Below are positions 8,686 through 17,180 of a stretch of 64,000 bases of DNA, one piece after another (the first letter of the stretch is position 1; the number at the start of each line of letters is the position of its first letter). The notes below the pieces were generated by a model. It searched no databases. It saw only the letters and a list, made by a program, of their open reading frames with translations, and had not been told where the DNA came from. The translations under genes and the position numbers were made by a program. Origin of the DNA: Flavobacterium hydrophilum (GTDB lineage: Bacteria; Bacteroidota; Bacteroidia; Flavobacteriales; Flavobacteriaceae); contig NZ_QJHL01000001.1 in assembly GCF_003202405.1 (NCBI RefSeq), forward strand, positions 992,001 through 1,056,000. Reading direction: 5' to 3'.

Positions 8686-9087
8686 TTAAAGGTCTCTGTC
8701 GCGATACAGGTTTCTTTTATTTTTGACTGTATCATCTTCATCTAAATCTTCATCATCATCATGAAAATTATCTTTATCTAAATTATTATTCTCCACATCC
8801 TCTTCCTTTAAGTCGTCTGTTTCATCATTATCTTCAAACAAATCATCCTCTTCTTTCAGTTCATCTGCGTCAGTAAAATTTTCATCTTGTTCAAGATCAT
8901 CTGGGTCTATGTCGTCCGTATCTCTGTAGTTTTCATCCGGATCATTTTGATTATAAATATTTTGTTCCTCTTCATTTGTAATAGAACTATCTAATACATT
9001 TGATACTGAATCATCATCTTTATATTGTATTTTGTCTTGAAAATACAGGTCACTTTGATCGTAATTTTCTCTTCCAGCTATGTTCAT
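8686..9087 (-). CDS. Highly acidic low-complexity protein (second copy type)
   Basis: A 133-aa protein that is almost entirely Asp, Glu and Asn, with a basic tail (KNKRNLYRDRDL). Examples are DPDDLEQDENF and FEDNDETDDLKEED. The N-terminus MNIAGRENYDQSD recalls the QENYGRD of the other acidic protein at 1689-2165, so the two look like divergent paralogues. It has no signal peptide, no membrane segment and no known domain. It has its own terminator. The molecule is expected to be disordered; its role is unknown. Confidence 0.75.
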   Translation of the reverse strand: MNIAGRENYDQSDLYFQDKIQYKDDDSVSNVLDSSITNEEEQNIYNQNDPDENYRDTDDIDPDDLEQDENFTDADELKEEDDLFEDNDETDDLKEEDVENNNLDKDNFHDDDEDLDEDDTVKNKRNLYRDRDL

Positions 9088-9202
9088 AATAATTAAATTT
9101 TGAGGTTATATACTGCTAAAGTACAGGTAAGAAGGATTAAAAAATTACATCAGGAGTATTTGTAATTACATAATTTACAGACTGTTGAATTGATGGGTTT
9201 AG

Positions 9203-9715
9203 TTATATACTGCTTATGCTGTCAATAATGAGCTTTGCGGTTTTATCAATTGTTTGTAATACAATTTCTTCAGGAGTTCCGTGAAAAACTTCTCTATGAC
9301 TTATTTTCTCAGTTGGAGTTGTAATGTAGAAGAAAATGGTGCCTACTGGCTTTTCTTGGGTTTCGCTACCACCCGGGCTTGTTAACCCGGTGATAGCGAC
9401 TGTTATTTTTGAATTAAATATTTTAGATGCCTGTTGTGCCAATATTTGTGTTACTTCAGCAGACTCGGGCGTGTATTTTTCAATAATTGCATGTGGAATA
9501 TTTAAGATTTGTTCTTTAACAAACACATCATAGCAAACAATTCCGCCCCGTAAAATTTCTCCTGAATGAGTGGTCATTGCAAATTCAGCACTCATTCTGC
9601 CGGCAGTAGCGCTTTCTGCAAAAGCAATATTCCATCCTTTTGATGCTATTGCTTTACTACATTTCATAACAATATCTGAAGGCATATCAGGATATATTAT
9701 ACTAATTTTAGGCAT
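9203..9715 (-). CDS. CinA C-terminal family amidohydrolase (NMN deamidase-like)
   Basis: A 170-aa stand-alone CinA-C domain. It carries the family signatures AFAESATAGRMSA, GGIVCYDVFVK, TPESAEV and the ITGLTSPGGS...KPVGT loop. Members of this family such as PncC deamidate nicotinamide mononucleotide in pyridine-nucleotide salvage. The N-terminal nucleotide-binding half of full CinA is absent, which is normal for PncC-type proteins. The start at 9715 overlaps the upstream cytidylyltransferase gene by 19 bases; an internal ATG at 9685 would remove the overlap. The overlap points to translational coupling. Confidence 0.88.
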   Translation of the reverse strand: MPKISIIYPDMPSDIVMKCSKAIASKGWNIAFAESATAGRMSAEFAMTTHSGEILRGGIVCYDVFVKEQILNIPHAIIEKYTPESAEVTQILAQQASKIFNSKITVAITGLTSPGGSETQEKPVGTIFFYITTPTEKISHREVFHGTPEEIVLQTIDKTAKLIIDSISSI

Positions 9716-10137
9716 TCACGTTCATATACTTCTTTTCGGAGTCCGCTACTGGAGAAACGATGATTGCGTTTATTGAAAACAAGCTTGATCTCCATTTTGT
9801 CACAATATTCGCGGCCGGTAAAGTTTTTGTCTCTATATTCTTCTCCCAGAATACGAACATCAATAGGAAGTGCCTGAAGTATGTCCTGAAGATCCTGCTC
9901 AGTGGTATACGGAATAATCTCATCTACAAATTTGCAGCCTTTAAGTTGTATGTATCGCTCAACAACAGATTGAGTGGGTTTGTTTTTTTCGGGTCTGTCA
10001 ATTGTCGGATCTGTTTGCAATCCTACAATTAAATAATCACAGTGTTGTTTTGCTTCCTCAAGCATTCTAACATGTCCTGCATGTAATAAATCAAATGCAC
10101 TAAATGTAATTCCGGTTGTCGTTCTGGTTAATTTCAT
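9697..10137 (-). CDS. Cytidylyltransferase-like protein (TagD/RfaE family)
   Basis: A 146-aa nucleotidyltransferase of the HIGH superfamily. The nucleotide-binding motif appears as LLHAGHVRML and the C-terminal signature as RFSSSGLRK. Spacing and size match glycerol-3-phosphate cytidylyltransferase-like enzymes, which activate a phosphorylated substrate with CTP. The actual acceptor substrate is not predictable. The gene's 3' end overlaps the CinA-C gene, so the two are probably co-transcribed. A link to NMN or other nucleotide chemistry is tempting but is inference only. Confidence 0.88.
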   Translation of the reverse strand: MKLTRTTTGITFSAFDLLHAGHVRMLEEAKQHCDYLIVGLQTDPTIDRPEKNKPTQSVVERYIQLKGCKFVDEIIPYTTEQDLQDILQALPIDVRILGEEYRDKNFTGREYCDKMEIKLVFNKRNHRFSSSGLRKEVYERECLKLV

Positions 10138-10371
10138 CTTACCTGTTTTTAATCGTTGTTAATAAATTGCGAATTCGGTTTATAATTTCGGTTAGATAGT
10201 ATTAATGTCAATTTCTACAAAAATAAAATTTAATAACGATGATTTCTTACAAATCAAGCCAAAAGAGTTACATAATTTTCATGTGTAAAAGTTGAAGGAT
10301 GTAGAAATTATATATAAAACTACTTTACGGCCTTTTTGGTTGCTAAAGGTATAATGGCTTTCATATCTGTT

Positions 10372-11949
10372 TTATTTAATGTGAATTTTCGACAAATCAG
10401 TTTGAGCCGGACCATTAATTACTGTTCCTTCTATATCAAATCGGGAGCCGTGGCAAGGACAGTCAAAAGATTTTTCATCATTATTCCAATGCACTATGCA
10501 GCCCAGGTGAGGGCAAACGGCAGAAAAGGTTTTTAAAGAATTGTCATAATCACGATAAACTGCAATTTTTTTAAATCCGGAAGAAAGTACAGCACCTTCT
10601 CCGGAAGGTAAATCTGCAGTATTATTTAAGTCGGATCCACTTACCCAATCCAGATATTGAGAAGCCATATTACCTGCTTCTTTAATAAAATCGCCTGTAG
10701 TTTTCAAAGTAATTCTGGACGGACTGTATAAATCTTCCCATTTATTTTTAATGCCCAAAATACTGTCACAAATAATCATAGCACCGATTGTGGTGTGCGT
10801 CATTCCGTTTCCTGAGTCTCCTGTAATGATGTAAATATTGTCGTCTCCGGGATTTTTTCCCATAAAACCAAGGGAATCTACAGTTTCCATTACTTGTCCG
10901 GACCATTTGTAAGTGAGATCATTTTCTAACATAGGGAAATAATTTCTTGTCCACGCTTCCAATCGGTCATAACGCGCTGATTCCGGAATACCTTCATCTG
11001 CCTGACCTGTTTTATGATCCTCTCCTCCCGAAATAAGCAAATCGTATTGATCATCATAACTTTCCAAACGGACATAATGATACGGCTGAGAAACCCATTT
11101 AGATTCCTGATCTCCCGTGTCCCACCAAAGAGCGTATGGAAGTGTGTCTTTCGGAATTTTTCCAGCAATTACATATGTTCTGTACGCATGCTGTTTGGTA
11201 TGCATCGTAACAATATCATTAATTGGAGTGTTGGTAGCTACCACTATATGATCAGCAGAAAAGGTAAAACCATTTACTTTTGCCCCTTTTTTAGTGATGT
11301 CTTCTGCATGTGCTTCGGTATAAATAATTCCGCCAAGCGAAATAACAGCATCCGCCATTCCTTTCAAGTAATGTAATATATGAAACTGTGCCTGATTGCT
11401 AAAAACCACACAAGGTTGTTTTTCACAATTTGCCATTGCAGGAATTCCTTTTAGCAAAGTAGTTCGTAATCCTGCCTTTTGCGTTGCATGAAATTCTTTT
11501 TCTAAGTTTTCTTCTTTATCAGTTGGATCAAGGAATAAGTATCCGTTCACTCTTTTAAAAGAACATTCGATATTCAAATTGATAACATTTTTTTCTATCT
11601 CGTCAATTGCAGCAGCGTGGCTTTCGGCAGCCAGTTTTGTAGCTTCTTCTCCAAAAGTATCTTGAAGGAAATAGTATCGGTCATCAAGGGCACAGGTTAA
11701 ATGTGCTGTTGTACGTCCGGTTTCACCGCTACCAATAAAACCATCTTCAACAATGACTACTTTTTTGCCTGCTTTCAATAATTTATAAGCGGTGGTAAGT
11801 CCTGCGATTCCGCCTCCAATAATAAGGACTTCTGTCTGAATATCCTGAGTAGGATTATTACCGGAAATGATCGGACTAGAATCAATCCAAAATGAAACAT
11901 TTTCGCCAGAAGTAATACTCGAGCTTTTTAAAGTATTTGAATTATCCAT
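10372..11949 (-). CDS. FAD-dependent oxidoreductase with C-terminal Rieske domain
   Basis: A 525-aa protein. The N-terminal dinucleotide-binding motif is GGGIAGLTTAYKLLKAGKKVVIVE (about residues 43-66), followed by a DAO-type FAD domain with the ATNTPINDIV and ITGDSGNGMTH segments. The last 90 residues form a Rieske [2Fe-2S] domain with both ligand pairs: CPHLGC and CPCHGS. Proteins of this architecture are annotated as glycine/D-amino-acid-oxidase-like Rieske proteins; the substrate is unknown. There is no signal peptide, so it is cytosolic. It is transcribed divergently from the zinc alcohol dehydrogenase gene across about 200 bases. Confidence 0.92.
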   Translation of the reverse strand: MDNSNTLKSSSITSGENVSFWIDSSPIISGNNPTQDIQTEVLIIGGGIAGLTTAYKLLKAGKKVVIVEDGFIGSGETGRTTAHLTCALDDRYYFLQDTFGEEATKLAAESHAAAIDEIEKNVINLNIECSFKRVNGYLFLDPTDKEENLEKEFHATQKAGLRTTLLKGIPAMANCEKQPCVVFSNQAQFHILHYLKGMADAVISLGGIIYTEAHAEDITKKGAKVNGFTFSADHIVVATNTPINDIVTMHTKQHAYRTYVIAGKIPKDTLPYALWWDTGDQESKWVSQPYHYVRLESYDDQYDLLISGGEDHKTGQADEGIPESARYDRLEAWTRNYFPMLENDLTYKWSGQVMETVDSLGFMGKNPGDDNIYIITGDSGNGMTHTTIGAMIICDSILGIKNKWEDLYSPSRITLKTTGDFIKEAGNMASQYLDWVSGSDLNNTADLPSGEGAVLSSGFKKIAVYRDYDNSLKTFSAVCPHLGCIVHWNNDEKSFDCPCHGSRFDIEGTVINGPAQTDLSKIHIK

Positions 11950-12148
11950 AACATAAGTTTTATTAATGATTTAGCTGAAGCGTAACTCAATCAAAACTAA
12001 TAATGACAAATATGGAATGCTTACAGTTTTAGTTTTAAAGTTTATAGGATTGCCATTGTGTTCTTTATGTAAGTATTCGGGTGAATGATATAAGTGTAAG
12101 AGGTTTTATATGAGTTAATTAGGTTTTTATGAATTTAAAAACTTACAT

Positions 12149-13318
12149 ATGAAAGCAGCTGTTATACATGGGCCTGGATCAATAAAATACGATACCGTTG
12201 ATGATCCCAAATTAGTTGAGAAAGATGATATTATTTTAAAAGTCACTTCGACCGCTATTTGCGGATCTGACCTTCATATTTATTCCGGTGGATTTCCGCA
12301 GCCAAGGCCAATGGTGCTTGGACACGAATTTATGGGAATAGTTGAAGAAACCGGTTCTGCTGTTACACACCTTAAAAGAGGTGACAGGGTAGTGGTTCCT
12401 TTTCCGATCGCTTGCGGAAACTGTTTTTTTTGTAACCATGATGTTCCTGGAAATTGTGAACACAGTAATCCGGAACATTACGGACCTGAAGGAGGCATAT
12501 TAACACAAAAAGGTGGTGCTCTTTTTGGCTATACCGATCTATACGGAGGATACGACGGTGGACAATCGCAATACGTTCGGGTACCTTATGCGAATTACGG
12601 ACCAAGAATAGTTCCCGATAATTTATCAGATGAGCAGGTACTTTTCCTGACAGATATTTTTCCTACAGGATACACCGGAGTCGATTGGGGAGAAGTAAAA
12701 GGAGGAGAAACCGTAGCCATTTTCGGATCTGGTCCCGTAGGTTTAATGGCTGCCAAAAGTGCCTGGATTCGAGGTGCTGGACAAGTAATTATTGTAGATA
12801 CTTTGCAATACCGACTTGACAAAGCAAAAGCAACAACAGGTGCAACAACCATACTTTGGGAAGATGGTGCAAAAGATGTTGTAGAACAGATTCGGGCACT
12901 TACACAAGGCCGTGGTGCTGATGTCTGTATTGATGCTGTAGGTTTTGAGCCAGATCGTAGTTTTGTAGATCGCGTTAAAGCTACAGTCAATTTTGAAAAA
13001 GGATCAACCAAAGTATTAGAAGCTTGTATGAGCGCCGTGAGAAGAAGCGGTATTGTTTCGGTACTGGGTGTTTATGGTGTTAATTATGATAATTTCCCAA
13101 TTGGACAGTTTTTCGACAAAGGAATAGTATTGAAAGGAGGTCAGGCACCGGCACACAAACATATTGACAAACTTTTAGAATATGTAATTCAGGGAAAAGT
13201 AAAGCTGGATGATATCATTACACACAGACTTCCATTGTCTGAGATTTCACATGCCTATGACATTTTTAAAAAGAGAGAAGACGGCTGCGTAAAAGTTGTT
13301 TTAGATCCTTGGAAATAG
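12149..13318 (+). CDS. Zinc-dependent alcohol dehydrogenase, FdhA-like
   Basis: A 389-aa medium-chain dehydrogenase. The catalytic zinc ligands are visible in CGSDLHIYSG and GHEFMG. The structural zinc cysteines lie in CGNCFFCNHDVPGNC, and the NAD-binding motif is FGSGPVGLMAA. The segment LTDIFPTGYTGVDWG and the overall length resemble glutathione-independent formaldehyde dehydrogenases. The preferred alcohol or aldehyde cannot be read from the sequence. It stands alone, with a weak hairpin after the stop, and is divergent from the FAD-Rieske gene, so the two may share a regulatory region. Confidence 0.92.
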   Translation: MKAAVIHGPGSIKYDTVDDPKLVEKDDIILKVTSTAICGSDLHIYSGGFPQPRPMVLGHEFMGIVEETGSAVTHLKRGDRVVVPFPIACGNCFFCNHDVPGNCEHSNPEHYGPEGGILTQKGGALFGYTDLYGGYDGGQSQYVRVPYANYGPRIVPDNLSDEQVLFLTDIFPTGYTGVDWGEVKGGETVAIFGSGPVGLMAAKSAWIRGAGQVIIVDTLQYRLDKAKATTGATTILWEDGAKDVVEQIRALTQGRGADVCIDAVGFEPDRSFVDRVKATVNFEKGSTKVLEACMSAVRRSGIVSVLGVYGVNYDNFPIGQFFDKGIVLKGGQAPAHKHIDKLLEYVIQGKVKLDDIITHRLPLSEISHAYDIFKKREDGCVKVVLDPWK

Positions 13319-13335
13319 TATTTAATTAGAAGATG

Positions 13336-13363
13336 AACTCTAAACAATTATTTGCTTAGAGTT
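13336..13363 (+). terminator. Weak terminator after the alcohol dehydrogenase
   Basis: Stem AACTCTAA (13336-13343) with TTAGAGTT (13356-13363), followed by TCATTTTTAT. Confidence 0.4.
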
Positions 13364-13390
13364 TCATTTTTATAAACTATAATAAAAATA

Positions 13391-13633
13391 TTATTTGATA
13401 GTGAAACCATTTTCTTTAAGGGCTTCGGTTACCTTGATTATAATTTCCGAAAGATGATGGCTTATAGATAATTCGGTTTTTACCCAATATCTAACATTAA
13501 TCTGAATTGTATTTCCTGTAACGCCGGAAACGACAGCCGAATTAAAATAGTCCTTGTCCACAATTTCAGTGTCATTTTTCAATTCTTCGGTAATAACATT
13601 CAGCGCTTTCCTGTAATCCGTTATCGAATTAAT
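13391..13633 (-). pseudogene. Remnant of MscS-family mechanosensitive channel (C-terminal domain only)
   Basis: The open frame runs from just after an in-frame TAG (13634-13636) to TAA at 13391 and encodes about 80 residues with no ATG. The only alternative start is a TTG at 13582, which would give 63 aa. The text NTIDYRKALNVITEEL followed by INVRYWVKTELS and KVTEALKENGFTIK matches the layout of the cytoplasmic C-terminal alpha/beta domain of MscS channels. The pore and membrane helices are missing. It starts only a few bases past the end of the glycosylase gene. I read it as a 5'-truncated relic; a small stand-alone protein is possible. Confidence 0.55.
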
Positions 13634-13640
13634 CTAATAT

Positions 13641-14138
13641 TTAATCAGGATTAGCAGCTTTTTCTGCTAAAATTTTCCACGTTTCCACTTTTTGACTAAA
13701 CGAAGTCCCGGCATTTAAACCACTTGTTGACGGAAGAACGTAATACGATATCCCAATTTGGGGAGTAGAATATTTAGTATAAAATTTTGCTGCTGATTTG
13801 CTTTCGAAGAAAACATATTTAATGTTTGGATATTGAATATGAAAATTTACAAAATCATTTATGCTTTCATTGGTTATCTTAGAATCACTGCTTCCTTCCC
13901 TGATACAGGAAGCCAGTACATTCCAAAGAGCGATTTTATGTTTTTTCAGAAAGGTTTTACGATCGTCGTATGAGGTAGTGTAGTTTTCTTCAAAAATCGT
14001 AAACATGATTTTCCAGAAATGATTTCCCTTATTCCCATAATACTGCTGTTTTGCAATAGACTGATCGCCCGGCATAGTCCCGAGAATCAATATTCTGCTG
14101 GAATTATCAATTAGTGGATGTAAAGCCGTTTTATACAT
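13641..14138 (-). CDS. Hypoxanthine-DNA glycosylase (UDG superfamily)
   Basis: A 165-aa DNA repair enzyme. The motif LGTMPGDQSIAKQQYYGN near the N-terminus and the NHFWKIM segment match the DNA-deoxyinosine (hypoxanthine-DNA) glycosylase branch of the uracil-DNA glycosylase superfamily. The C-terminal LPSTSGLNAG segment is the second active-site loop of that fold. It would excise deaminated bases. The frame opens at 14171, but the ATG at 14138 (MYKTALHPLID) fits the family start better and leaves the upstream hairpin terminator outside the gene. Confidence 0.88.
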   Translation of the reverse strand: MYKTALHPLIDNSSRILILGTMPGDQSIAKQQYYGNKGNHFWKIMFTIFEENYTTSYDDRKTFLKKHKIALWNVLASCIREGSSDSKITNESINDFVNFHIQYPNIKYVFFESKSAAKFYTKYSTPQIGISYYVLPSTSGLNAGTSFSQKVETWKILAEKAANPD

Positions 14139-14171
14139 AAAAATTGAAAATTGAATGGTATAATAATACAA

Positions 14172-14199
14172 AAAACATCTGTCGTAGCACAGATGTTTT
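14172..14199 (-). terminator. Terminator of the catalase-DUF892 operon
   Basis: An 11-bp perfect stem (AAAACATCTGT at 14172-14182 and its complement at 14189-14199) with a six-base loop. On the minus strand T residues follow. It lies 40 bases past the DUF892 stop codon. Confidence 0.75.
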
Positions 14200-14238
14200 C
14201 TTGTAAAAATGAATATTAAAATTCTAAACAGAAAAGTA

Positions 14239-14838
14239 TTATTCGGCTGCTACACTATTTACAACGTTTAAAGCAACGTCGTTAAGTATGCAATCTGCTT
14301 CTTTTTCTTCTGCTAATGTTTGTGTTAATAGTTTTGCAGCATCATTTTCTCCGAGTGTTTTTGCAAAAGCAACAAGCGTTCCGTAAGTCGCAATTTCATA
14401 ATGCTCAATCTTTTGGGAAGCAGCAATAATACCGGCATCCCTAACAGGTCCGGGTGTTGTTTCTTCGAGGATACTGTCGCCTTCTTTAAGTAATCCGGCC
14501 ATAGCCTCGCATTTTTTTCCTTCGGCATTTTCTGCTAAAAGGTCAAAAACTTGTTTTAGTCTTTCCACCTGAAGCTGAGTGATTTCAAGATGTTCTAAAA
14601 TTGCGCTTGCAAGTCCGGGAGAACTCGCATTGGCCGCCATTTTTGGAAGTGCTCCAACAAGTGCGTTTTCTGCCCAGTAAATATCTTTCAGACTGTCAAT
14701 GAAAAGTTCTTTTAATTCTGTTGCAGCATCCGGAGCCGGTTCTACAATGTTTATTTTTTCATTATTTTTTATAGCTTTTGTTTCAGTAGCCTTTTCTTGG
14801 GTCGCATTGGTCTGACCTTGTTTTTCTGAATTTTTCAT
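14239..14838 (-). CDS. DUF892 (YciE/YciF-like) ferritin-like protein
   Basis: A 199-aa protein. A charged, Lys/Glu/Thr-rich N-terminal tail (about 40 residues) precedes a four-helix DUF892 domain beginning ELKELFIDSLKDIYWAENAL. Conserved acidic and His residues of the ferritin-like core appear as ILEHLEITQ, KIEHYEIATYG and LAEEKEAD. Family members respond to osmotic, oxidative and general stress; metal binding is inferred. The gene begins 15 bases after the catalase stop codon and shares its terminator, so the two form an oxidative-stress operon. Confidence 0.9.
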   Translation of the reverse strand: MKNSEKQGQTNATQEKATETKAIKNNEKINIVEPAPDAATELKELFIDSLKDIYWAENALVGALPKMAANASSPGLASAILEHLEITQLQVERLKQVFDLLAENAEGKKCEAMAGLLKEGDSILEETTPGPVRDAGIIAASQKIEHYEIATYGTLVAFAKTLGENDAAKLLTQTLAEEKEADCILNDVALNVVNSVAAE

Positions 14839-14853
14839 GTTTATTTTTTTTAA

Positions 14854-16995
14854 TTAAATATATAAGTTTGGTTCACGGTTCCAGAAACGGTGCACACCCA
14901 TTGCAGCGATAAATTCCTGGGCAAATGCTTCAGATGCTATCTCGCTGGTAATAATAATTCCAGGATCGTCATTTGTTAGTTTTGAAGCAAAAGTGGTTCC
15001 GCTCAGCAATTCAGATGCTTCTCCGTCAGCGCCTATAACTTTACAATGTTTGTAAGCATCATTAAGGTACTCAAGAGCATCATCATTTTGTGCCAGAACA
15101 TTCAGCCCAACTCCGTGAGGAACATACACCGCATCAAATAAAACGGATGAAGCAGTAAGGAAACTGAATTCAGCGGCAAGTGCTCCATCAGAATCCGTAA
15201 GAACTGATCCCAAATGTGGAGCAATTACACATCCTTTTGCACCTTGTTTTTTAAGGGCGCTTTTTATATTCATAACCGCTGCCTCAGAAACTCCGTCAGA
15301 GCAAAGAATAGCCACTTTTCGGGATTCGATTGTTGGTGAATTGGTTGGATTTTTAACCATACTCAATGGCTCAGATAAACTTACAGAGGATTCGACCGTT
15401 TTAGGCTCCTGATTTCCGCCTTCGTTTTCCGGCGAAACGCCTTTATTAGCAGGGAATTCAAGTATCGGAGGTACAGAGGCTCCAAGTCCTAATGCCACTT
15501 TTTCAGCTAATTGAGCATCTACCTGCGAAAGAAGTCCTAACATTCTGATTCTGATCGCAGTCGTTTCTACTTTACCAAGTTCAAAACGAAGTGCTTTTAC
15601 AATATGGCTTTTTTCTTCCGGAGTCTGGCTGTTAAAGAATAATTTTGCCTGTCCGAAATGATCTGCAAAACTTTCGCTTCTTTCTCTGACTTTGTGTGCT
15701 TCAATACGTTCATTAAAACTCGAGAATCCGCCTTCAGCAATTTGAGCCTGGTACGGACATCCCCCGCCTAATGAATTTGGATGATAACTTACACGGCCTT
15801 TATTAACTTCCTGACGCATGAATCCATCACGCTGATTGTTGTGAACGGGAGCAACACTTCTGTTAATTGGAATTTCATGAAAATTTGGTCCGCCTAATCG
15901 GGTAAGCTGTGTATCGGTATAAGAGAATAATCTTCCTTGCAGCAATGGATCGTTCGAAAAATCAATTCCCGGAACAACATGCCCAGGGTGAAAAGCAATC
16001 TGCTCTGTTTCTGCAAAGAAGTTATCCGGATTTTTGTTCAAAACCATTCTTCCAATAATAGTAACCGGCACTAACTCTTCGGGAACAATTTTTGTCGGAT
16101 CAAGCAAATCAAATTCATATTTGTTTTCATCTTCGGAAGGTATTACCTGAACGCCTAATTCCCACTCAGGAAAATTACCCATTTCGATTGCCTGCCATAA
16201 ATCTTCTCTGTGGAAATCCGGATTCTTACCCGAAATTTTTTGTGCTTCATCCCAGGCTACAGCATGAGTTCCTAATTTTGGTTTCCAGTGAAATTTCACA
16301 AAAGTAGATTCATTAGCTTCGTTGATCAGTCTGAAAGTGTGAACACCAAAACCTTCCATCATACGATAGCTTCTTGGAATCGCACGATCAGACATTGTCC
16401 ACATAATCATGTGCATGGATTCTGGCATAAGCGAAATAAAATCCCAAAAGGTATCGTGTGCTGATGCAGCTTGTGGCATTTCGTTATGAGGTTCAGGTTT
16501 TACTGCATGAACCAAATCCGGGAATTTTGAAGCATCCTGAATAAAGAATACAGGAATATTATTTCCTACCAGGTCATAGACTCCTTCCTGTGTATAAAAT
16601 TTAACTGCAAACCCTCTAACATCTCTGGCAAGGTCAGTAGAACCACGAGAACCGGCAACTGTAGAAAATCTTGCAAAAACGGGAGTCTTGATTCCGGCTT
16701 CTTGTAAAAACCCGGCTTTTGTCAATTCAGGAATCGGATTCGTTACTTCAAAAAAACCATGAGCTCCTGAACCACGTGCATGAACTACACGTTCCGGAAT
16801 TCTTTCATGGTCAAAATGAGTAATTTTTTCTCTTAAAATAAAATCTTCCAGAAGAGAAGGACCACGATCGCCTCCTTTTAGTGAATTATTATCATCATTA
16901 ATGCGAACACCCTGATCGGTAGTCAGGAATTTATTAGTTCCGTCTGATTTGTTTATCGACAAATCACGTTGTTTTTCGTCTTGAAAATTTTTCAT
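14854..16995 (-). CDS. katE: Large-subunit heme catalase (HPII type)
   Basis: A 713-aa monofunctional catalase of the large-subunit clade. It has the active-site His region (ERVVHARGSGAHG), the distal Asn segment (FARFSTVAGSRGSTDLARD, VGNNIPVFFIQDA) and the proximal heme Tyr in LFSYTDTQLTRLG. The last 150 residues form the DJ-1/PfpI-like flavodoxin-fold extension typical of HPII (VAILCSDGVSEAAV, VYVPHGVG). It detoxifies hydrogen peroxide in the cytoplasm. The family length is about 700-750 aa, so the gene is intact. A -7-like element lies about 105 bases upstream. Confidence 0.97.
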   Translation of the reverse strand: MKNFQDEKQRDLSINKSDGTNKFLTTDQGVRINDDNNSLKGGDRGPSLLEDFILREKITHFDHERIPERVVHARGSGAHGFFEVTNPIPELTKAGFLQEAGIKTPVFARFSTVAGSRGSTDLARDVRGFAVKFYTQEGVYDLVGNNIPVFFIQDASKFPDLVHAVKPEPHNEMPQAASAHDTFWDFISLMPESMHMIMWTMSDRAIPRSYRMMEGFGVHTFRLINEANESTFVKFHWKPKLGTHAVAWDEAQKISGKNPDFHREDLWQAIEMGNFPEWELGVQVIPSEDENKYEFDLLDPTKIVPEELVPVTIIGRMVLNKNPDNFFAETEQIAFHPGHVVPGIDFSNDPLLQGRLFSYTDTQLTRLGGPNFHEIPINRSVAPVHNNQRDGFMRQEVNKGRVSYHPNSLGGGCPYQAQIAEGGFSSFNERIEAHKVRERSESFADHFGQAKLFFNSQTPEEKSHIVKALRFELGKVETTAIRIRMLGLLSQVDAQLAEKVALGLGASVPPILEFPANKGVSPENEGGNQEPKTVESSVSLSEPLSMVKNPTNSPTIESRKVAILCSDGVSEAAVMNIKSALKKQGAKGCVIAPHLGSVLTDSDGALAAEFSFLTASSVLFDAVYVPHGVGLNVLAQNDDALEYLNDAYKHCKVIGADGEASELLSGTTFASKLTNDDPGIIITSEIASEAFAQEFIAAMGVHRFWNREPNLYI

Positions 16996-17099
16996 ATAGT
17001 AATCATTTACATGGTTAAATTAAAACTTGTTTTTTTTTTTGAATTGTTTTTTTAAAGTCAGATTTACAGAAAGTTACATGGATAATTTCTCGTATTTTT

Positions 17100-17107
17100 C
17101 AAATTTA
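17100..17107 (-). promoter_or_regulatory. Candidate -7 promoter element for catalase
   Basis: The minus strand reads TAAATTTG (consensus TAnnTTTG), about 105 bases upstream of the catalase ATG. No clear -33 TTG is seen, so this is tentative. Confidence 0.35.
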
Positions 17108-17180
17108 CCTTATAATAAAACAGTGGTTTTATAGAATTGTAAATTGATATTTCACAATTACCATTTGCCTTTTGAAAACT

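Noticed and set aside
12595..13011. 138-codon minus-strand frame inside the alcohol dehydrogenase gene
   Set aside because: Antisense to a gene with complete zinc and NAD motifs; composition typical of a shadow frame.
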